64,000 bases of DNA from Candidatus Palibaumannia cicadellinicola (lineage in GTDB: Bacteria; Pseudomonadota; Gammaproteobacteria; Enterobacterales; Enterobacteriaceae). The stretch lies in the NCBI RefSeq assembly GCF_000754265.1, contig NZ_CP008985.1, positions 372,001 through 436,000 of the forward strand, in the 5' to 3' direction. Positions 1-9,718 of this stretch are shown here, piece after piece. Numbering within the stretch: the first letter of the stretch is position 1; every line of letters begins with the position of its first letter. A program made the translations under genes and the position numbers. The notes under the pieces were generated by a model. The model was not told where the DNA came from. It worked only from the letters and a program-made list of their open reading frames with translations, and ran no database searches.

Positions 1-882
1 CCTGCCATGATGCGTAATGCAGGGGTTAAAGTTGTTGAAGTCTTGCATGTTAGTATTTTGTGTGTATTCCTGCGTCGGATGGATTTACGTCAGCATCGTA
101 AGATGGTATTGATAGATAATTACATCTCCTATACTGGCAGTATGAATATGGTTGATCCGCGTTACTTCAAACAAAAAGCCGGCGTTGGTCAATGGATAGA
201 TATGATGACACGCATGGAAGGACCAATCACTATGGTAATGGGTATAATCTATTCTCGTGATTGGGAAATAGAAACAGGCCAACGCATCCAGCCACCAGCC
301 GAAAATATCATACCATTCGAATACTCTAATTCAAATAATACTGTCCAGGTTATCGCCTCTGGTCCTGGTTTTCCAGAGGGAGTCATTCACCAGGCATTAC
401 TCACCGCAATTTATGCAGCACGTGAAGAATTAATTATCACTACACCTTATTTAGTACCTAGCGATGATTTACTACATGCTATTTGTACTGCCGCCCAACG
501 TGGTGTAAAAGTGCAGATTATTATTCCACTTGATAATGATTCCCTGCTAGTTAGATGGGCGAGTAGGTCGTTTTTATCAGAGCTACTAGAAGCTGGCGTA
601 CTTATTCATCAGTTCGAAGGCGGGCTATTGCATACGAAAAGCGTGCTGGTAGACAGTCAATTAAGCTTAGTAGGAACAGTTAATCTAGATATGCGTAGCT
701 TATGGTTAAATTTTGAAATTACCTTAGTTATCGATGCTAAAGATTTTGGCAGCGATCTAGCGCGAGTGCAAGAAGATTATATCGCACATTCGCGGCTTAT
801 TGACGTGATAGTCTGGTCAAAACGTCCTTACTGGCAACGCATTATCGAGCGACTTTGCTACTTTTTGAGTCCATTATTATGA
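1..882 (+). CDS. cls: Cardiolipin synthase A, C-terminal part (cut by window start)
   Basis: This is a membrane phospholipase-D-family enzyme that joins two phosphatidylglycerols into cardiolipin. The reading frame is open from base 1 and closely follows the E. coli ClsA C-terminal region to the same end (FSPLL). Both HKD catalytic motifs are present: HRKMVLID (about bases 91-114), followed by the [13 protein letters not shown] block, and HTKSVLVD (about bases 628-651), followed by GTVNLDMRS. The N-terminal membrane segments lie outside the window. The ATG at base 7 is internal, so it is not the start. In E. coli cls also lies upstream of hns on the same strand, with opp, adhE and tdk between them. 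Those are gone here, so the pair looks like a deletion product. The family assignment is certain. Confidence 0.95.
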   Translation, partial: PAMMRNAGVKVVEVLHVSILCVFLRRMDLRQHRKMVLIDNYISYTGSMNMVDPRYFKQKAGVGQWIDMMTRMEGPITMVMGIIYSRDWEIETGQRIQPPAENIIPFEYSNSNNTVQVIASGPGFPEGVIHQALLTAIYAAREELIITTPYLVPSDDLLHAICTAAQRGVKVQIIIPLDNDSLLVRWASRSFLSELLEAGVLIHQFEGGLLHTKSVLVDSQLSLVGTVNLDMRSLWLNFEITLVIDAKDFGSDLARVQEDYIAHSRLIDVIVWSKRPYWQRIIERLCYFLSPLL

Positions 883-1540
883 TTGTATCACTATTAAATA
901 TGATAATACTTTGCTCAAGTGTAGCGTAAAGTAAGTAGGACAGATAAAAAACAGCGTTAGAAATCTATTCTCATCAACAAATCATGCATTACTAGAAAAT
1001 CGTTCTACTAAATAACTTAAATCAAATTAATATCAAGAAATTATATCAAAATAATTAAGAGTTCAATACTAGTAATCATTTCTTAAATTATGTGAGTTGA
1101 ATTTAGCAATATAGCTATAGATATTTAATAGATAAATCTTAGATCTCAAATATCTTACCAGCCATCTATGTTAGTAACAACTATACTATTTGATGTCTGA
1201 AATTTCGCGCTATACAATGATATCAAGCATCTATGTTTCTAAATTCATGTGTTGATATAGTGATAACCACTCTTCACAATTTATATAAAATATCTTAGAG
1301 TATATATTAGTTGGAAACAAGCAGTATAATACTGTACTTTATTAGTGCTACACTAATAACCATTCCATTGTCTTATTTAAATATTTTTATGTAAAGAACT
1401 AATATTTATTATTATTCGTTTTCTGAGTAGTCTAAATAATATTTTTAATTAATGACAATTCGGGTATTGCAGAAAGGATACTAGCGCTTTATTATTCATA
1501 ATACTGATACGCACTATTTGTAATATTAGAGATTAAGTTA
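883..1540. other. Gene-free AT-rich spacer between cls and hns
   Basis: This stretch holds no open frame of useful length and nothing I recognise as a protein remnant. It is strongly AT-rich. E. coli has opp, ychE, adhE and tdk in the corresponding interval, so this is probably eroded sequence. The only functional-looking part is the hns promoter candidate at its right end. Confidence 0.6.
1467..1495 (+). promoter_or_regulatory. Candidate hns promoter
   Basis: TTGCAG (1467-1472) and TATTAT (1490-1495) are separated by 17 bp. The expected transcript start near 1502 would give hns a leader of about 39 nt. The -35 is weak and the -10 good. This is prediction from sequence only. Confidence 0.4.
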
Positions 1541-1948
1541 ATGAACGAAGCACTTAAGATTCTTAATAACATTCGTACTTTGCGCGCACAAGCCAGAGAA
1601 TGCACTCTAGAAACTCTAGAAGAAATGCTGGAGAAACTTGAGGTCGTAGTCAATGAACGACGTGAGGAAGACAACCAAGTTCAGGCTGAAATAGAAGAAC
1701 GCACTCGAAAACTACAACAATACCGTGAAATGTTGATTGCAGATGGCATTGATCCTAATGAATTATTACATACTATTAATATTTATAAAACCACCGGAAA
1801 AATTAGACGAGCTACCCGTCCGGCAAAATATCAATATATCGACGAACATGGTCAAATTAAAACTTGGACTGGACAGGGACGTACTCCCGCAGTGATCAAA
1901 AAAGCTATTGATCAAAAAGGAAAAGCGCTAGAAGATTTCTTGCTATAA
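1541..1948 (+). CDS. hns: H-NS nucleoid-associated DNA-binding protein
   Basis: H-NS binds curved AT-rich DNA, forms filaments and silences genes. The protein has 135 residues (E. coli 136-137). Residues 1-43, the N-terminal dimerisation helices, are almost identical to E. coli, starting [20 protein letters not shown]. The second oligomerisation region up to about residue 75 is also well kept. The linker (about 80-92) has diverged. The C-terminal domain carries the AT-hook-like TWTGQGRTP motif and ends EDFLL, two residues shorter than E. coli. No strong Shine-Dalgarno is visible, but the start matches the family exactly. It is followed by the convergent htpX. Retention of a global silencer in a reduced AT-rich genome is notable. 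Confidence 0.97.
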   Translation: MNEALKILNNIRTLRAQARECTLETLEEMLEKLEVVVNERREEDNQVQAEIEERTRKLQQYREMLIADGIDPNELLHTINIYKTTGKIRRATRPAKYQYIDEHGQIKTWTGQGRTPAVIKKAIDQKGKALEDFLL

Positions 1949-2032
1949 AGCTTTACTAACTATCCTATCAGTTAAAAACTATCTTCATATTAAATATATT
2001 CATTTATTAGCAGTAAGTTTATATTTCAAATA

Positions 2033-2066
2033 AAGCTAGCATTCGTTATTACATCATAGCTAGCTT
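2033..2066. terminator. Inverted repeat between convergent hns and htpX
   Basis: AAGCTAGC (2033-2040) and GCTAGCTT (2059-2066) form a perfect 8-bp stem around an 18-nt loop, between two convergent stop codons. It could act as a bidirectional terminator, but no strong T-tract follows on either strand. Confidence 0.3.
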
Positions 2067-2075
2067 AATTATGAC

Positions 2076-2954
2076 TTAATTTCTATAAGTACCACGACGA
2101 AGTGCTTCAATACGTTTATCCAGTGGTGGGTGAGACATAAAGAACTCACTAAAAGATTGATTACGTCCGTTAATACAAAAAGCTATTATACTACTTGATT
2201 CTTGTGGTTCATAACTAGTTTTTAATCGTTGCAGGGCGGCAATCATTTTATCGCATCCTACTAGTTTAGCTGAACCAGCATCTGCATGAAATTCACGGTA
2301 ACGCGAAAACCATAAAACAATAATACTTGCTAGAACGCCGAATACTAATTCAAGTACCGTCGATATAGTTACATACACGAAATGATTCCCGTTACTATTT
2401 TCTTCTTTACTATCAGATCCCATTAAGCCCGCAACTAATTGCGCTATAAAACGAGAAATAAAAATGACAAAAGTATTAACTATTCCATTTATTAAGGTCA
2501 TAGTAACCATATCTCCATTTGCGATATGGCTGATTTCATGAGCTATCACTGCTTCAGCTTCAGAGCGGTTCATATGCTGCAAAAGGCCGGTACTGACTGC
2601 TATTAGTGATGTATTACGACTAGCACCTGTAGCGAAAGCATTGATATCAGGTGCATGATAAATTGCTACCTGCGGTATTGCTATGCCGATATCCTGCGCC
2701 TGACAACGTATAATATTTATCAACCAAGTTTCTACTTCATTACGTGGCTGTTTTATGAGTTCACCGCCTACTGAACGTAGTGCCATAAATTTTGACATTA
2801 ATAGTGAAATGAAGGCTCCACCAAAACCGAACATACTAGCTATAATAATCAACCCAGCGGTACTAGAAGTTTGGATACCGGTAAAGTTTAATACAATGCC
2901 AAAAACGACCATGACCGCTAAGTTCGTGAGTAAAAACAGAGCAATACGTATCAT
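2076..2954 (-). CDS. htpX: Membrane metalloprotease HtpX
   Basis: HtpX is a zinc protease of the inner membrane (family M48) that cuts damaged membrane proteins, alongside FtsH. The 292 residues match the E. coli length of 293. Two N-terminal membrane segments are visible (about 4-26 and 33-53). The zinc site HEISH lies at 139-143, with the third ligand Glu in [10 protein letters not shown] at about 221. Two more hydrophobic segments lie at about 155-178 and 194-216. The C-terminal motif [14 protein letters not shown] is typical. In E. coli htpX and proQ are also neighbours, separated by prc, which is missing here. A stress promoter was not recognisable. Confidence 0.97.
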   Translation of the reverse strand: MIRIALFLLTNLAVMVVFGIVLNFTGIQTSSTAGLIIIASMFGFGGAFISLLMSKFMALRSVGGELIKQPRNEVETWLINIIRCQAQDIGIAIPQVAIYHAPDINAFATGASRNTSLIAVSTGLLQHMNRSEAEAVIAHEISHIANGDMVTMTLINGIVNTFVIFISRFIAQLVAGLMGSDSKEENSNGNHFVYVTISTVLELVFGVLASIIVLWFSRYREFHADAGSAKLVGCDKMIAALQRLKTSYEPQESSSIIAFCINGRNQSFSEFFMSHPPLDKRIEALRRGTYRN

Positions 2955-3117
2955 AAGAATATAATTTTTTCCTCAAAAAAGTGATGTTTACGAGATCAAG
3001 TTAATTTATGACATCTATTGTAACTTTAGTTATAGTATTAATTTAATGTAATTTTTACATAACATGATTTCCAAAATATTGAATAAGTCATGAAATTACT
3101 TAGTTTCATCTTAAGTC

Positions 3118-3753
3118 TTAAGTCTTAATTTCATTTATCAGATGTTCGGTACGTACTATCAAATAAATTCCAGAAGATAGTTGTATACGAACTCCTTCTT
3201 TAGTGATTTCTCTTACTGTTGCAATCATAAGAGATTGACCTACTTTGATTTGAATTTCTTGACCTATTGTAAGGGTAGTAATATTACGAATAGGTATCGG
3301 TAAAAATATCGCTACTTGATTTATTTTTTGAGCTGTCTGTGTGTACCGTGAATCTTGTGGCTGTGGCATAGAAACTTTTTCTTGCTCATGATTTTTAGCT
3401 TTTTGTACAGTACGATACTGTGAAATACGAGCTTTAGCTTCCTCTAATTGCTTGCGTGCATACTCAATATGTTGTGCTTCTAATTCACCACATGGATTAC
3501 CATTGAGATCTACGCGTTGTACTCCATGCTTTATTCCATATAAGTAACGCCAACTTGACGTGTATAGTCGTAATGCAGAACGTAACTGGGTTTTACTTAG
3601 AGTCTTTTGGCTCTGTACCCATTCGACTAGATCTTTAAAGATACCGATCTTGAGTGGTCGCGCCTGACCTACTGAGGTAAAACACAACGGAAAGCGCTCT
3701 GAAAGAAAAGCAATTACTTTTTTATGATTGTTTAACTTATATGGATGTTCCAT
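3118..3753 (-). CDS. proQ: RNA chaperone ProQ
   Basis: ProQ is a FinO-family RNA-binding protein that binds structured small RNAs and mRNA 3' ends. I choose the start at 3753 (MEHPYKLNN): it matches the E. coli start and has AGGA six bases upstream, while a longer frame adds seven residues unlike the family. The product has 211 residues against 232 in E. coli. The FinO domain (about 1-120) keeps ARPLKIGIF and [21 protein letters not shown]. The basic linker is shortened and has lost its proline-, lysine- and arginine-rich repeats. The C-terminal Tudor-like domain (about 155-211) is kept ([16 protein letters not shown]). It probably lies alone or with htpX downstream. Confidence 0.96.
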   Translation of the reverse strand: MEHPYKLNNHKKVIAFLSERFPLCFTSVGQARPLKIGIFKDLVEWVQSQKTLSKTQLRSALRLYTSSWRYLYGIKHGVQRVDLNGNPCGELEAQHIEYARKQLEEAKARISQYRTVQKAKNHEQEKVSMPQPQDSRYTQTAQKINQVAIFLPIPIRNITTLTIGQEIQIKVGQSLMIATVREITKEGVRIQLSSGIYLIVRTEHLINEIKT

Positions 3754-3907
3754 TAATGTTCCTGATAAACACAAAACTTACATTGTTCTTAAAAGTGTTT
3801 TATGAAAAAATAATCATCATATTAGTCAATAGTTAATCAAATAGATCAAAAGTAGTTTTTAGCTCAAAACAAGTAGTGCCGATAAGTTATTTACTATATA
3901 ATAACTA

Positions 3908-4393
3908 TTATTGATTTTTCATCATTTGGTCTATTAAAAATAGTCCATTATAATCAATAGCTATCATTTCAAACTTGTCTAATATAGATTTAAAAATCTT
4001 CTCTTCTTTATGCTGTTCAGCAACGTACCACTGTAGAAAGTAGAATGTTGAGTAATCTTGTAGTGTCATAGTAACGTGCACTAGCCGGTTAATTTGATTG
4101 GTAATATTTTTTTCATGTTCGTAGGCAAAATTAATTAATTCAGTTAGTGACGAGAAATGGATTGGAGGAGCTTGAATAGCACCTAACAGAGGCATAGTAC
4201 CAGTATCATTTAAATAGTCAAAGATACGGTATATATGATTTGTTTCTTCTCGCGACTGCTTTTGAAAAAATTGGCTTATACCTTCAAAGCCTTTATTATG
4301 ACACCAAGCACTCATTTGCAAATAAAGATTAGTAGAGTAACATTCTAAGTTTAGTTGTTCATTAAGCTTCGTTGTCACTTCTGGTTTTAACAT
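3908..4393 (-). CDS. ftnA: Ferritin (non-haem iron storage)
   Basis: This is a 161-residue four-helix ferritin subunit, 165 in E. coli FtnA. In the family, 24 subunits form a shell that oxidises and stores iron. The ferroxidase ligands are present at the expected positions: Glu17, Glu50, His53, Glu94, Gln127 and the Glu corresponding to 130. Site C uses Glu49, Glu126, Glu129 and Glu130 in E. coli. Here the motif reads AEQHKEE, so residue 129 is Lys, while the other three remain. Start MLKPE equals E. coli. A flanking gene partner is not evident. The fold assignment is secure; whether turnover is altered is inference. Confidence 0.96.
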   Translation of the reverse strand: MLKPEVTTKLNEQLNLECYSTNLYLQMSAWCHNKGFEGISQFFQKQSREETNHIYRIFDYLNDTGTMPLLGAIQAPPIHFSSLTELINFAYEHEKNITNQINRLVHVTMTLQDYSTFYFLQWYVAEQHKEEKIFKSILDKFEMIAIDYNGLFLIDQMMKNQ

Positions 4394-4496
4394 TAGTTCA
4401 ATCCTTATTGAATAAAGTACATTCTGTAGAAAAATGCGATTTTAGTTTCGTTGTGCCCTAATTAAAGTTGATAGTTTAATAATAAAAATTATAGTT

Positions 4497-5996
4497 TTAA
4501 AGTTTTACTTCAGAGAAATGTTCTTCTAACTCATGCCAAGAGCGACTGTCTCTAGTCATTAGCGCGACCGATGTTACTGGTCCCCAACTACCAGCTGGAT
4601 ATGATTTTAGTGCATCAGTATCTGATTTCCAAGCTTCGATAATTGAATCGACCCATTTCCAGGCTTCTTCTATTTCATCTCGGCGAACAAAAAGCGCTTG
4701 AATACCTCGCATAGTTTCTAGTAAGAGACGTTCATAAGCGTCGGAAAGATGTGCCTGGTTAAAAGTTTCAGTAAAACTCAGATCTAACTTCGTAATTTGT
4801 AAACGATGTTTATGATCTAGTCTAGGTACCTTATTTAAAATCTGAATGTCCATTCCTTCATCTGGCTGCAGACGGATAGTAAGTTTATTTGGCGGAAGTT
4901 TTTGATAGGAATCCCGAAACAAGTTAATAGGTGGATTTTTAAAATATACTACTACTTCTGAACATTTCATCGGTAGACGCTTACCAGTACGTAAATAAAA
5001 CGGAACGCCAGCCCATCGCCAATTATCAATATCCACACGAAGCGAAACAAAAGTTTCAGTACAGCTACTTTGATTTGCCCCTTCTTCTTCTAGATAGCCG
5101 GGCACTTTTATACCATTGATAATACCAGATGTATATTGCCCACGTACTGTGGTATCACGCACATTACTATCATTAATAGGACGTAGTGAACGTAAAACTT
5201 TTACTTTCTCATCGCGGATACTATCAGTGGTTAAATCAGAAGGAGGTGACATAGCAATCATAGTTAATATTTGTAGCAAATGGCTTTGAATCATGTCACG
5301 CATTTGACCTGCTTTATCAAAATATCCCCAACGTCCTTCGATACCTACTTCTTCAGCTACCGTTATCTGTACATGATCAATGGTACGATTATCCCAGTTT
5401 GTGGTGAATAAAGAATTAGCAAAACGTAAAGCAAGTAAATTCAGCACTGTTTCCTTGCCAAGATAATGATCGATACGATAAACTTGAGTTTCGTTAAAAT
5501 ACTTTGATACTTGATCATTAATCATACGTGATGATGCTAGACTTGTACCTAATGGTTTTTCCATCACAACACGATTTGGATATTGATTCATGCCAAATTC
5601 GCCTAATCCTTGACAAATAGAGCCAAAAGTATGTGGTGGCATAGCTAAATAATTAACAGTAACTCTAGACTGAAGATCTAATTTGTTAGCTAACTCTCTA
5701 AAATTTTGAGTATCATTAACATCTAAATTACAAAAATTAAAACGTGCGCTTAAAGTTTTCCATAATTTTTCGTCAATAGGTTCTTTCATGAAATTTTCTA
5801 AAGCTTGACGTACAACATGTGTATAAGTCTTCACATCCCACTCTGCGCGACCAACACCAATGATGCGAGTTTCCGGATGAATATAACCTGATTTTTCTAG
5901 CTGATACAACGAGGGTAATAACTTACGACGAGCTAAATCTCCTTTGGCGCCAAAAATAACTAGATCACATGCTTGGGCTATGGATGTCACAGTCAT
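4497..5996 (-). CDS. zwf: Glucose-6-phosphate 1-dehydrogenase
   Basis: Zwf oxidises glucose 6-phosphate to 6-phosphogluconolactone with NADP+, the entry step of the oxidative pentose phosphate pathway and a main NADPH source. It has 499 residues (E. coli 491). The nucleotide-binding loop GAKGDLARRK lies at about 16-25 and the substrate and catalytic motif RIDHYLGKE at 174-182. The rest follows E. coli throughout. The C-terminus runs about eight residues past the E. coli end. It is divergent from pykA; in E. coli the regulator hexR lies between the two, but only about 190 bp without a gene remain here, so HexR control at this locus has been lost. Confidence 0.98.
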   Translation of the reverse strand: MTVTSIAQACDLVIFGAKGDLARRKLLPSLYQLEKSGYIHPETRIIGVGRAEWDVKTYTHVVRQALENFMKEPIDEKLWKTLSARFNFCNLDVNDTQNFRELANKLDLQSRVTVNYLAMPPHTFGSICQGLGEFGMNQYPNRVVMEKPLGTSLASSRMINDQVSKYFNETQVYRIDHYLGKETVLNLLALRFANSLFTTNWDNRTIDHVQITVAEEVGIEGRWGYFDKAGQMRDMIQSHLLQILTMIAMSPPSDLTTDSIRDEKVKVLRSLRPINDSNVRDTTVRGQYTSGIINGIKVPGYLEEEGANQSSCTETFVSLRVDIDNWRWAGVPFYLRTGKRLPMKCSEVVVYFKNPPINLFRDSYQKLPPNKLTIRLQPDEGMDIQILNKVPRLDHKHRLQITKLDLSFTETFNQAHLSDAYERLLLETMRGIQALFVRRDEIEEAWKWVDSIIEAWKSDTDALKSYPAGSWGPVTSVALMTRDSRSWHELEEHFSEVKL

Positions 5997-6183
5997 TTTG
6001 TTTTCCCCGTATAAAAGAGCTTTATCAATTTATTTAATTATACCTCGACTATACTTTAAAAAAACAACAAATTTTATTATGCAAAGTTTTTTAAGAAAGA
6101 CTCTTGCTAGAAAACAAGTATGTTACTAAATACTAGGTTATAAAATAAATGCAATTATTTATTATCATTCAATGGAGTTATCT

Positions 6184-7626
6184 ATGTTAAGACGGTTAAG
6201 AAGAACAAAAATTGTAATTACTCTTGGTCCTTCTACTGATATTGACAATAATCTTGAAAAAATAATTTTAGCGGGTGCTAATGTTGTACGCTTAAATTTT
6301 TCACATAGTACTACCAAAGATCATATACGACGTGCGCAACAGGTACGTGAAATTGCAGCTAGTTTAGGATGTCATGTTGCAATTCTTGGTGATTTACAAG
6401 GGCCTAAGATTCGTATTTCAACCTTCTGTCATGATAAAATTTTTCTAAATATTGGAGATGAATTTATACTTGATGCTACCCTTGCATGTGGCGCAGGCAA
6501 CCGTAAACGAGTTGGTATAGATTATAAAAACTTGCCAGATGACGTGTTTCCAGGCGATATATTGCTCTTAGATGATGGTCGGGTACAATTAAAAGTATTA
6601 ACAGTTCAAGAATTACAAATTTATACTGAAGTAATTATTGGAGGCTTGCTATCAAATAATAAAGGTATTAATAAATTAGGCGGTGGTCTTTCCGCTGAGA
6701 CTCTCACAAAAAAAGATCAAGCTGATATTATTACTGCTGCCAAGATCGGTGTTGACTACTTAGCGATATCTTTTCCGCGTACTGGTCAAGATATTATCTA
6801 TGCACGTCAGCTTGCTCGTGATGCAGGTAGTCATGCAAAAATAATTTCCAAAGTAGAACGTGCCGAAGCTGTTGTTTCTGATGAAGCGATGGATGATATT
6901 ATTTTAGCATCAGATGTTGTTATGGTAGCACGTGGAGATTTAGGTGTTGAGATTGGGGATACAGAACTAGTTGGTATTCAAAAAAAATTAATTAGACGGG
7001 CTCGTCAGTTGAACCGGGCTGTAATCACTGCAACCCAAATGATGGAATCAATGATTATCAATCCTTTACCTACTCGTGCAGAAGTTATGGATGTAGCCAA
7101 CGCAGTACTAGACGGTACCGATGCTGTAATGCTGTCTGCCGAAACTGCGACTGGTCAGTATCCTATAGAAACTGTAACTACTATGGCAAAGATTTGTCTA
7201 GGAGCAGAAAAAATACCAAGTATAAATATTTCGAAACATCGAATTGATGTACAGTTTGATAATATCGAAGAAGCTATCGCTATGTCAGCCATGTATGCAG
7301 CCAATCATCTGAAAGGAATTACTGCCATTATATCAATGACGGAGTCCGGTCGTACTGCATTAATAATGTCTCGTATCAGCTCAGGTCTACCTATTTTTGC
7401 ACTATCCCGCCATGAGCATACATTGAATCTGACAGCATTATATCGCGGTGTAACGCCAGTTTATTTTGATAATAATGGTGATAGGGTAGCAACAGCAATT
7501 AATGCAATTAGTTTGCTACGCGATCAAGGTTTTTTAGTAGTAGGAGATTTAGTTATTATTACCCAAGGCGATATTATGAATATGGTAGGTACCACGAATA
7601 CTAGCAGAATTTTACTAGTTGAGTAA
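6184..7626 (+). CDS. pykA: Pyruvate kinase II
   Basis: This enzyme converts phosphoenolpyruvate and ADP to pyruvate and ATP, the last step of glycolysis. The start at 6184 (MLRRLRRTK) has GGAG six bases upstream and gives 480 residues, exactly the E. coli PykA length; an in-frame ATG at 6172 would overlap that ribosome site. Visible motifs include [18 protein letters not shown], the Mg and catalytic region KVERAEA...[12 protein letters not shown], and [11 protein letters not shown]. The C-terminal domain ends [10 protein letters not shown]. It is the PykA type (AMP- or sugar-phosphate-activated in E. coli) rather than PykF. The next gene on the strand is mntH after a long spacer. Confidence 0.98.
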   Translation: MLRRLRRTKIVITLGPSTDIDNNLEKIILAGANVVRLNFSHSTTKDHIRRAQQVREIAASLGCHVAILGDLQGPKIRISTFCHDKIFLNIGDEFILDATLACGAGNRKRVGIDYKNLPDDVFPGDILLLDDGRVQLKVLTVQELQIYTEVIIGGLLSNNKGINKLGGGLSAETLTKKDQADIITAAKIGVDYLAISFPRTGQDIIYARQLARDAGSHAKIISKVERAEAVVSDEAMDDIILASDVVMVARGDLGVEIGDTELVGIQKKLIRRARQLNRAVITATQMMESMIINPLPTRAEVMDVANAVLDGTDAVMLSAETATGQYPIETVTTMAKICLGAEKIPSINISKHRIDVQFDNIEEAIAMSAMYAANHLKGITAIISMTESGRTALIMSRISSGLPIFALSRHEHTLNLTALYRGVTPVYFDNNGDRVATAINAISLLRDQGFLVVGDLVIITQGDIMNMVGTTNTSRILLVE

Positions 7627-8095
7627 AATAGTTGACATGCTGAAAACTGTGGTATAAATCTTTGCTGTTAAATTCACCATTAACATAAGTATATTTAAAA
7701 ATAAGACTGTTTCTTTTTTTTACTTTTATGATAGCTATTACTATATAACTATAAATAGTAATTGCTTCCTGTCTGTTTGTTAACGGTTTCTGCTAACTAC
7801 AAACATCAAGGTCGTAGTCTATATTATATATTGCTATTTGAGTGTCGTGACTTTGTATATGTATACTTAGAGTATTAATTTTTTAGTAGTTCAGTAGAGT
7901 GACAACTATCACTTCAGTACTAATATCATATTTAAAAACAGAGTAGATAAATTTATCCGCATACTTCTGATTATCTATCTATGTTCGTTGCAGTACACAG
8001 ATACAGTTGAAAACTAATATATAAAACACATCATATCTGTGACGTATTAGTCATATATATTTTTTAACAGTTATCATAATTGTTAGGAACAAAAG
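7627..8095. other. Gene-free spacer between pykA and mntH
   Basis: The 469 bp hold no open frame or recognisable remnant. They begin with a promoter-like sequence just after pykA (see the separate entry) and end with the mntH ribosome site AGGA, eight bases before the ATG. E. coli has lpxM, mepM and znuACB between pykA and ruvB, so the sequence could be decayed DNA, a long mntH leader, or an unrecognised small RNA. Confidence 0.5.
7632..7659 (+). promoter_or_regulatory. Near-consensus sigma70 promoter-like sequence after pykA
   Basis: A perfect TTGACA (7632-7637) is followed by TATAAA (7653-7658) at 15 bp, or ATAAAT (7654-7659) at 16 bp. It starts six bases after the pykA stop and points toward mntH, whose ATG is about 430 bp away. 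It could drive mntH with a long leader or a small RNA. The short spacing lowers confidence. Confidence 0.4.
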
Positions 8096-9451
8096 ATGGA
8101 AACAGTTAAAAAAAATAGCTTAGAAGAAATTAATAGTACTATTCCAGTACCTACTGGTAAAGCAAGATTTATTAAAAAACTATTTGCTTTCTCCGGCCCA
8201 GGAGCATTAGTTGCGGTAGGTTATATGGATCCAGGTAACTGGATTACTTCTATCCAAGGTGGTGCCCAGTATGGTTATTTATTATTATCAGTAATTTTGA
8301 TTTCTAGCTTGATAGCGATGCTATTACAAGTGATGTGTGCAAAACTAGGCATTGTCACTGGTATGGATTTAGCACAGGCAACAAAAGCATTAGTTGGACA
8401 ACGTACCGCAATTATTCTATGGCTTACTACCGAATTAGCAATTATTGCTACAGAAATGGCAGAGATTATCGGAAGTGCCATCGCTCTAAACTTATTATTT
8501 AATATACCATTATTATTAGGTGTTGTTATTACTGTCGTAGATGTACTTCTGTTGCTTATTTTAATCAAATTTAGCATTAGAAAAATAGAAGCAGTAGTAT
8601 TTTGTCTAATTATAACTATATTTATTATTTTCTCTTATGAAGTAGCCCTTACTCATCCAAATTTATCTTTGATCATACGTTCGTTTATTCCACAGACCGA
8701 AATTCTAACGGCTCATGTGTCTGGTGGAGATTCTGCTTTCTTCATCGCATTAGGAATTGTAGGTGCTACAGTTATGCCGCATAATCTTTATTTACATTCT
8801 TCTATTGTACAGTCACGGCAATATGCTAGGGAAGATCCTCAAGCACTAGAGGAAGCGATTCGTTACGCGACCATAGATTCAAATATGCAGTTAGGTTTTT
8901 CATTCATTATTAATTGTCTGTTATTAATTCTTGGCGCATCTTTGTTTTTTGGAAAGAACCCAGAGGATATTGGTAGATTCGCTCAACTTTATAATGCATT
9001 ACAAGATCACAATATGGCTGGTGCTATAGCAAGCTCTACATTAGCGACGCTATTTGCAATAGCATTACTTGCTTCTGGACAAAATGCTACTATTACCGGA
9101 ACCTTGACTAGTCAAATTGTAATGGAAGGTTTTATTAATTTTACCTTACCGCTCTGGCAACGACGGATAATTAATAGGTTAATAGCTATTCTTCCGATTA
9201 TAACTGGTATTTATTTGTGGGGAGAAAAAGGAGATGTGATAGAAAAACTACTTGTTTATACTCAAATTTTTTTAAGCATAGCACTACCTATTTCGATGCT
9301 ACCGCTATTATATCTAACATCATCTCGAAAAAGAATGGGCAGCTTTGTTAATTGTAAAACTTTTATAATTATAGGTTGGCTAGCGAATGCTGTTCTGATT
9401 GTACTTAATATTCAATTAATCATTAAGACGATGAATATGTTATTTAGTTAA
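8096..9451 (+). CDS. mntH: Nramp-family divalent metal (Mn/Fe) transporter
   Basis: This is a proton-coupled importer of Mn2+ and other divalent metals in the inner membrane. It has 451 residues against 412 in E. coli, with about ten or eleven hydrophobic segments. The metal-binding motif of helix 1, DPGN, lies at 45-48 and that of helix 6, AxxMPH, at 224-229, so it should be active. Details differ from E. coli MntH: DPGNW rather than DPGNF, MPHNLYLHSS rather than MPHVIYLHSS, and an N-terminal extension of about 17 residues. These look closer to Nramp proteins outside the enterobacterial MntH group. It sits where E. coli has lpxM-mepM-znuACB. A start is supported by AGGA upstream. MntR, Fur or OxyR sites were not identified. 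Confidence 0.93.
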   Translation: METVKKNSLEEINSTIPVPTGKARFIKKLFAFSGPGALVAVGYMDPGNWITSIQGGAQYGYLLLSVILISSLIAMLLQVMCAKLGIVTGMDLAQATKALVGQRTAIILWLTTELAIIATEMAEIIGSAIALNLLFNIPLLLGVVITVVDVLLLLILIKFSIRKIEAVVFCLIITIFIIFSYEVALTHPNLSLIIRSFIPQTEILTAHVSGGDSAFFIALGIVGATVMPHNLYLHSSIVQSRQYAREDPQALEEAIRYATIDSNMQLGFSFIINCLLLILGASLFFGKNPEDIGRFAQLYNALQDHNMAGAIASSTLATLFAIALLASGQNATITGTLTSQIVMEGFINFTLPLWQRRIINRLIAILPIITGIYLWGEKGDVIEKLLVYTQIFLSIALPISMLPLLYLTSSRKRMGSFVNCKTFIIIGWLANAVLIVLNIQLIIKTMNMLFS

Positions 9452-9718
9452 TAGATCATAATATGATTATATTTTTAGTACTGCTAATTATATTTAGCGT
9501 TTTTGAGTTGTTATTTCATTAACATGCGGAGATGATTAGCTATCATATGAGTCATAAATTCACTTAGTTTGTAACTCTATTTTTTATGATGATTGAAATC
9601 ATCTGTGATTTTATCGTATGATAGTAAAATACTAAGTAAATTTTATTGGTGATTTTTTATCTAAAATTTCTTAAGACAGCTATATCTATAATTACCAATG
9701 AAGATACAATTAATTTAA

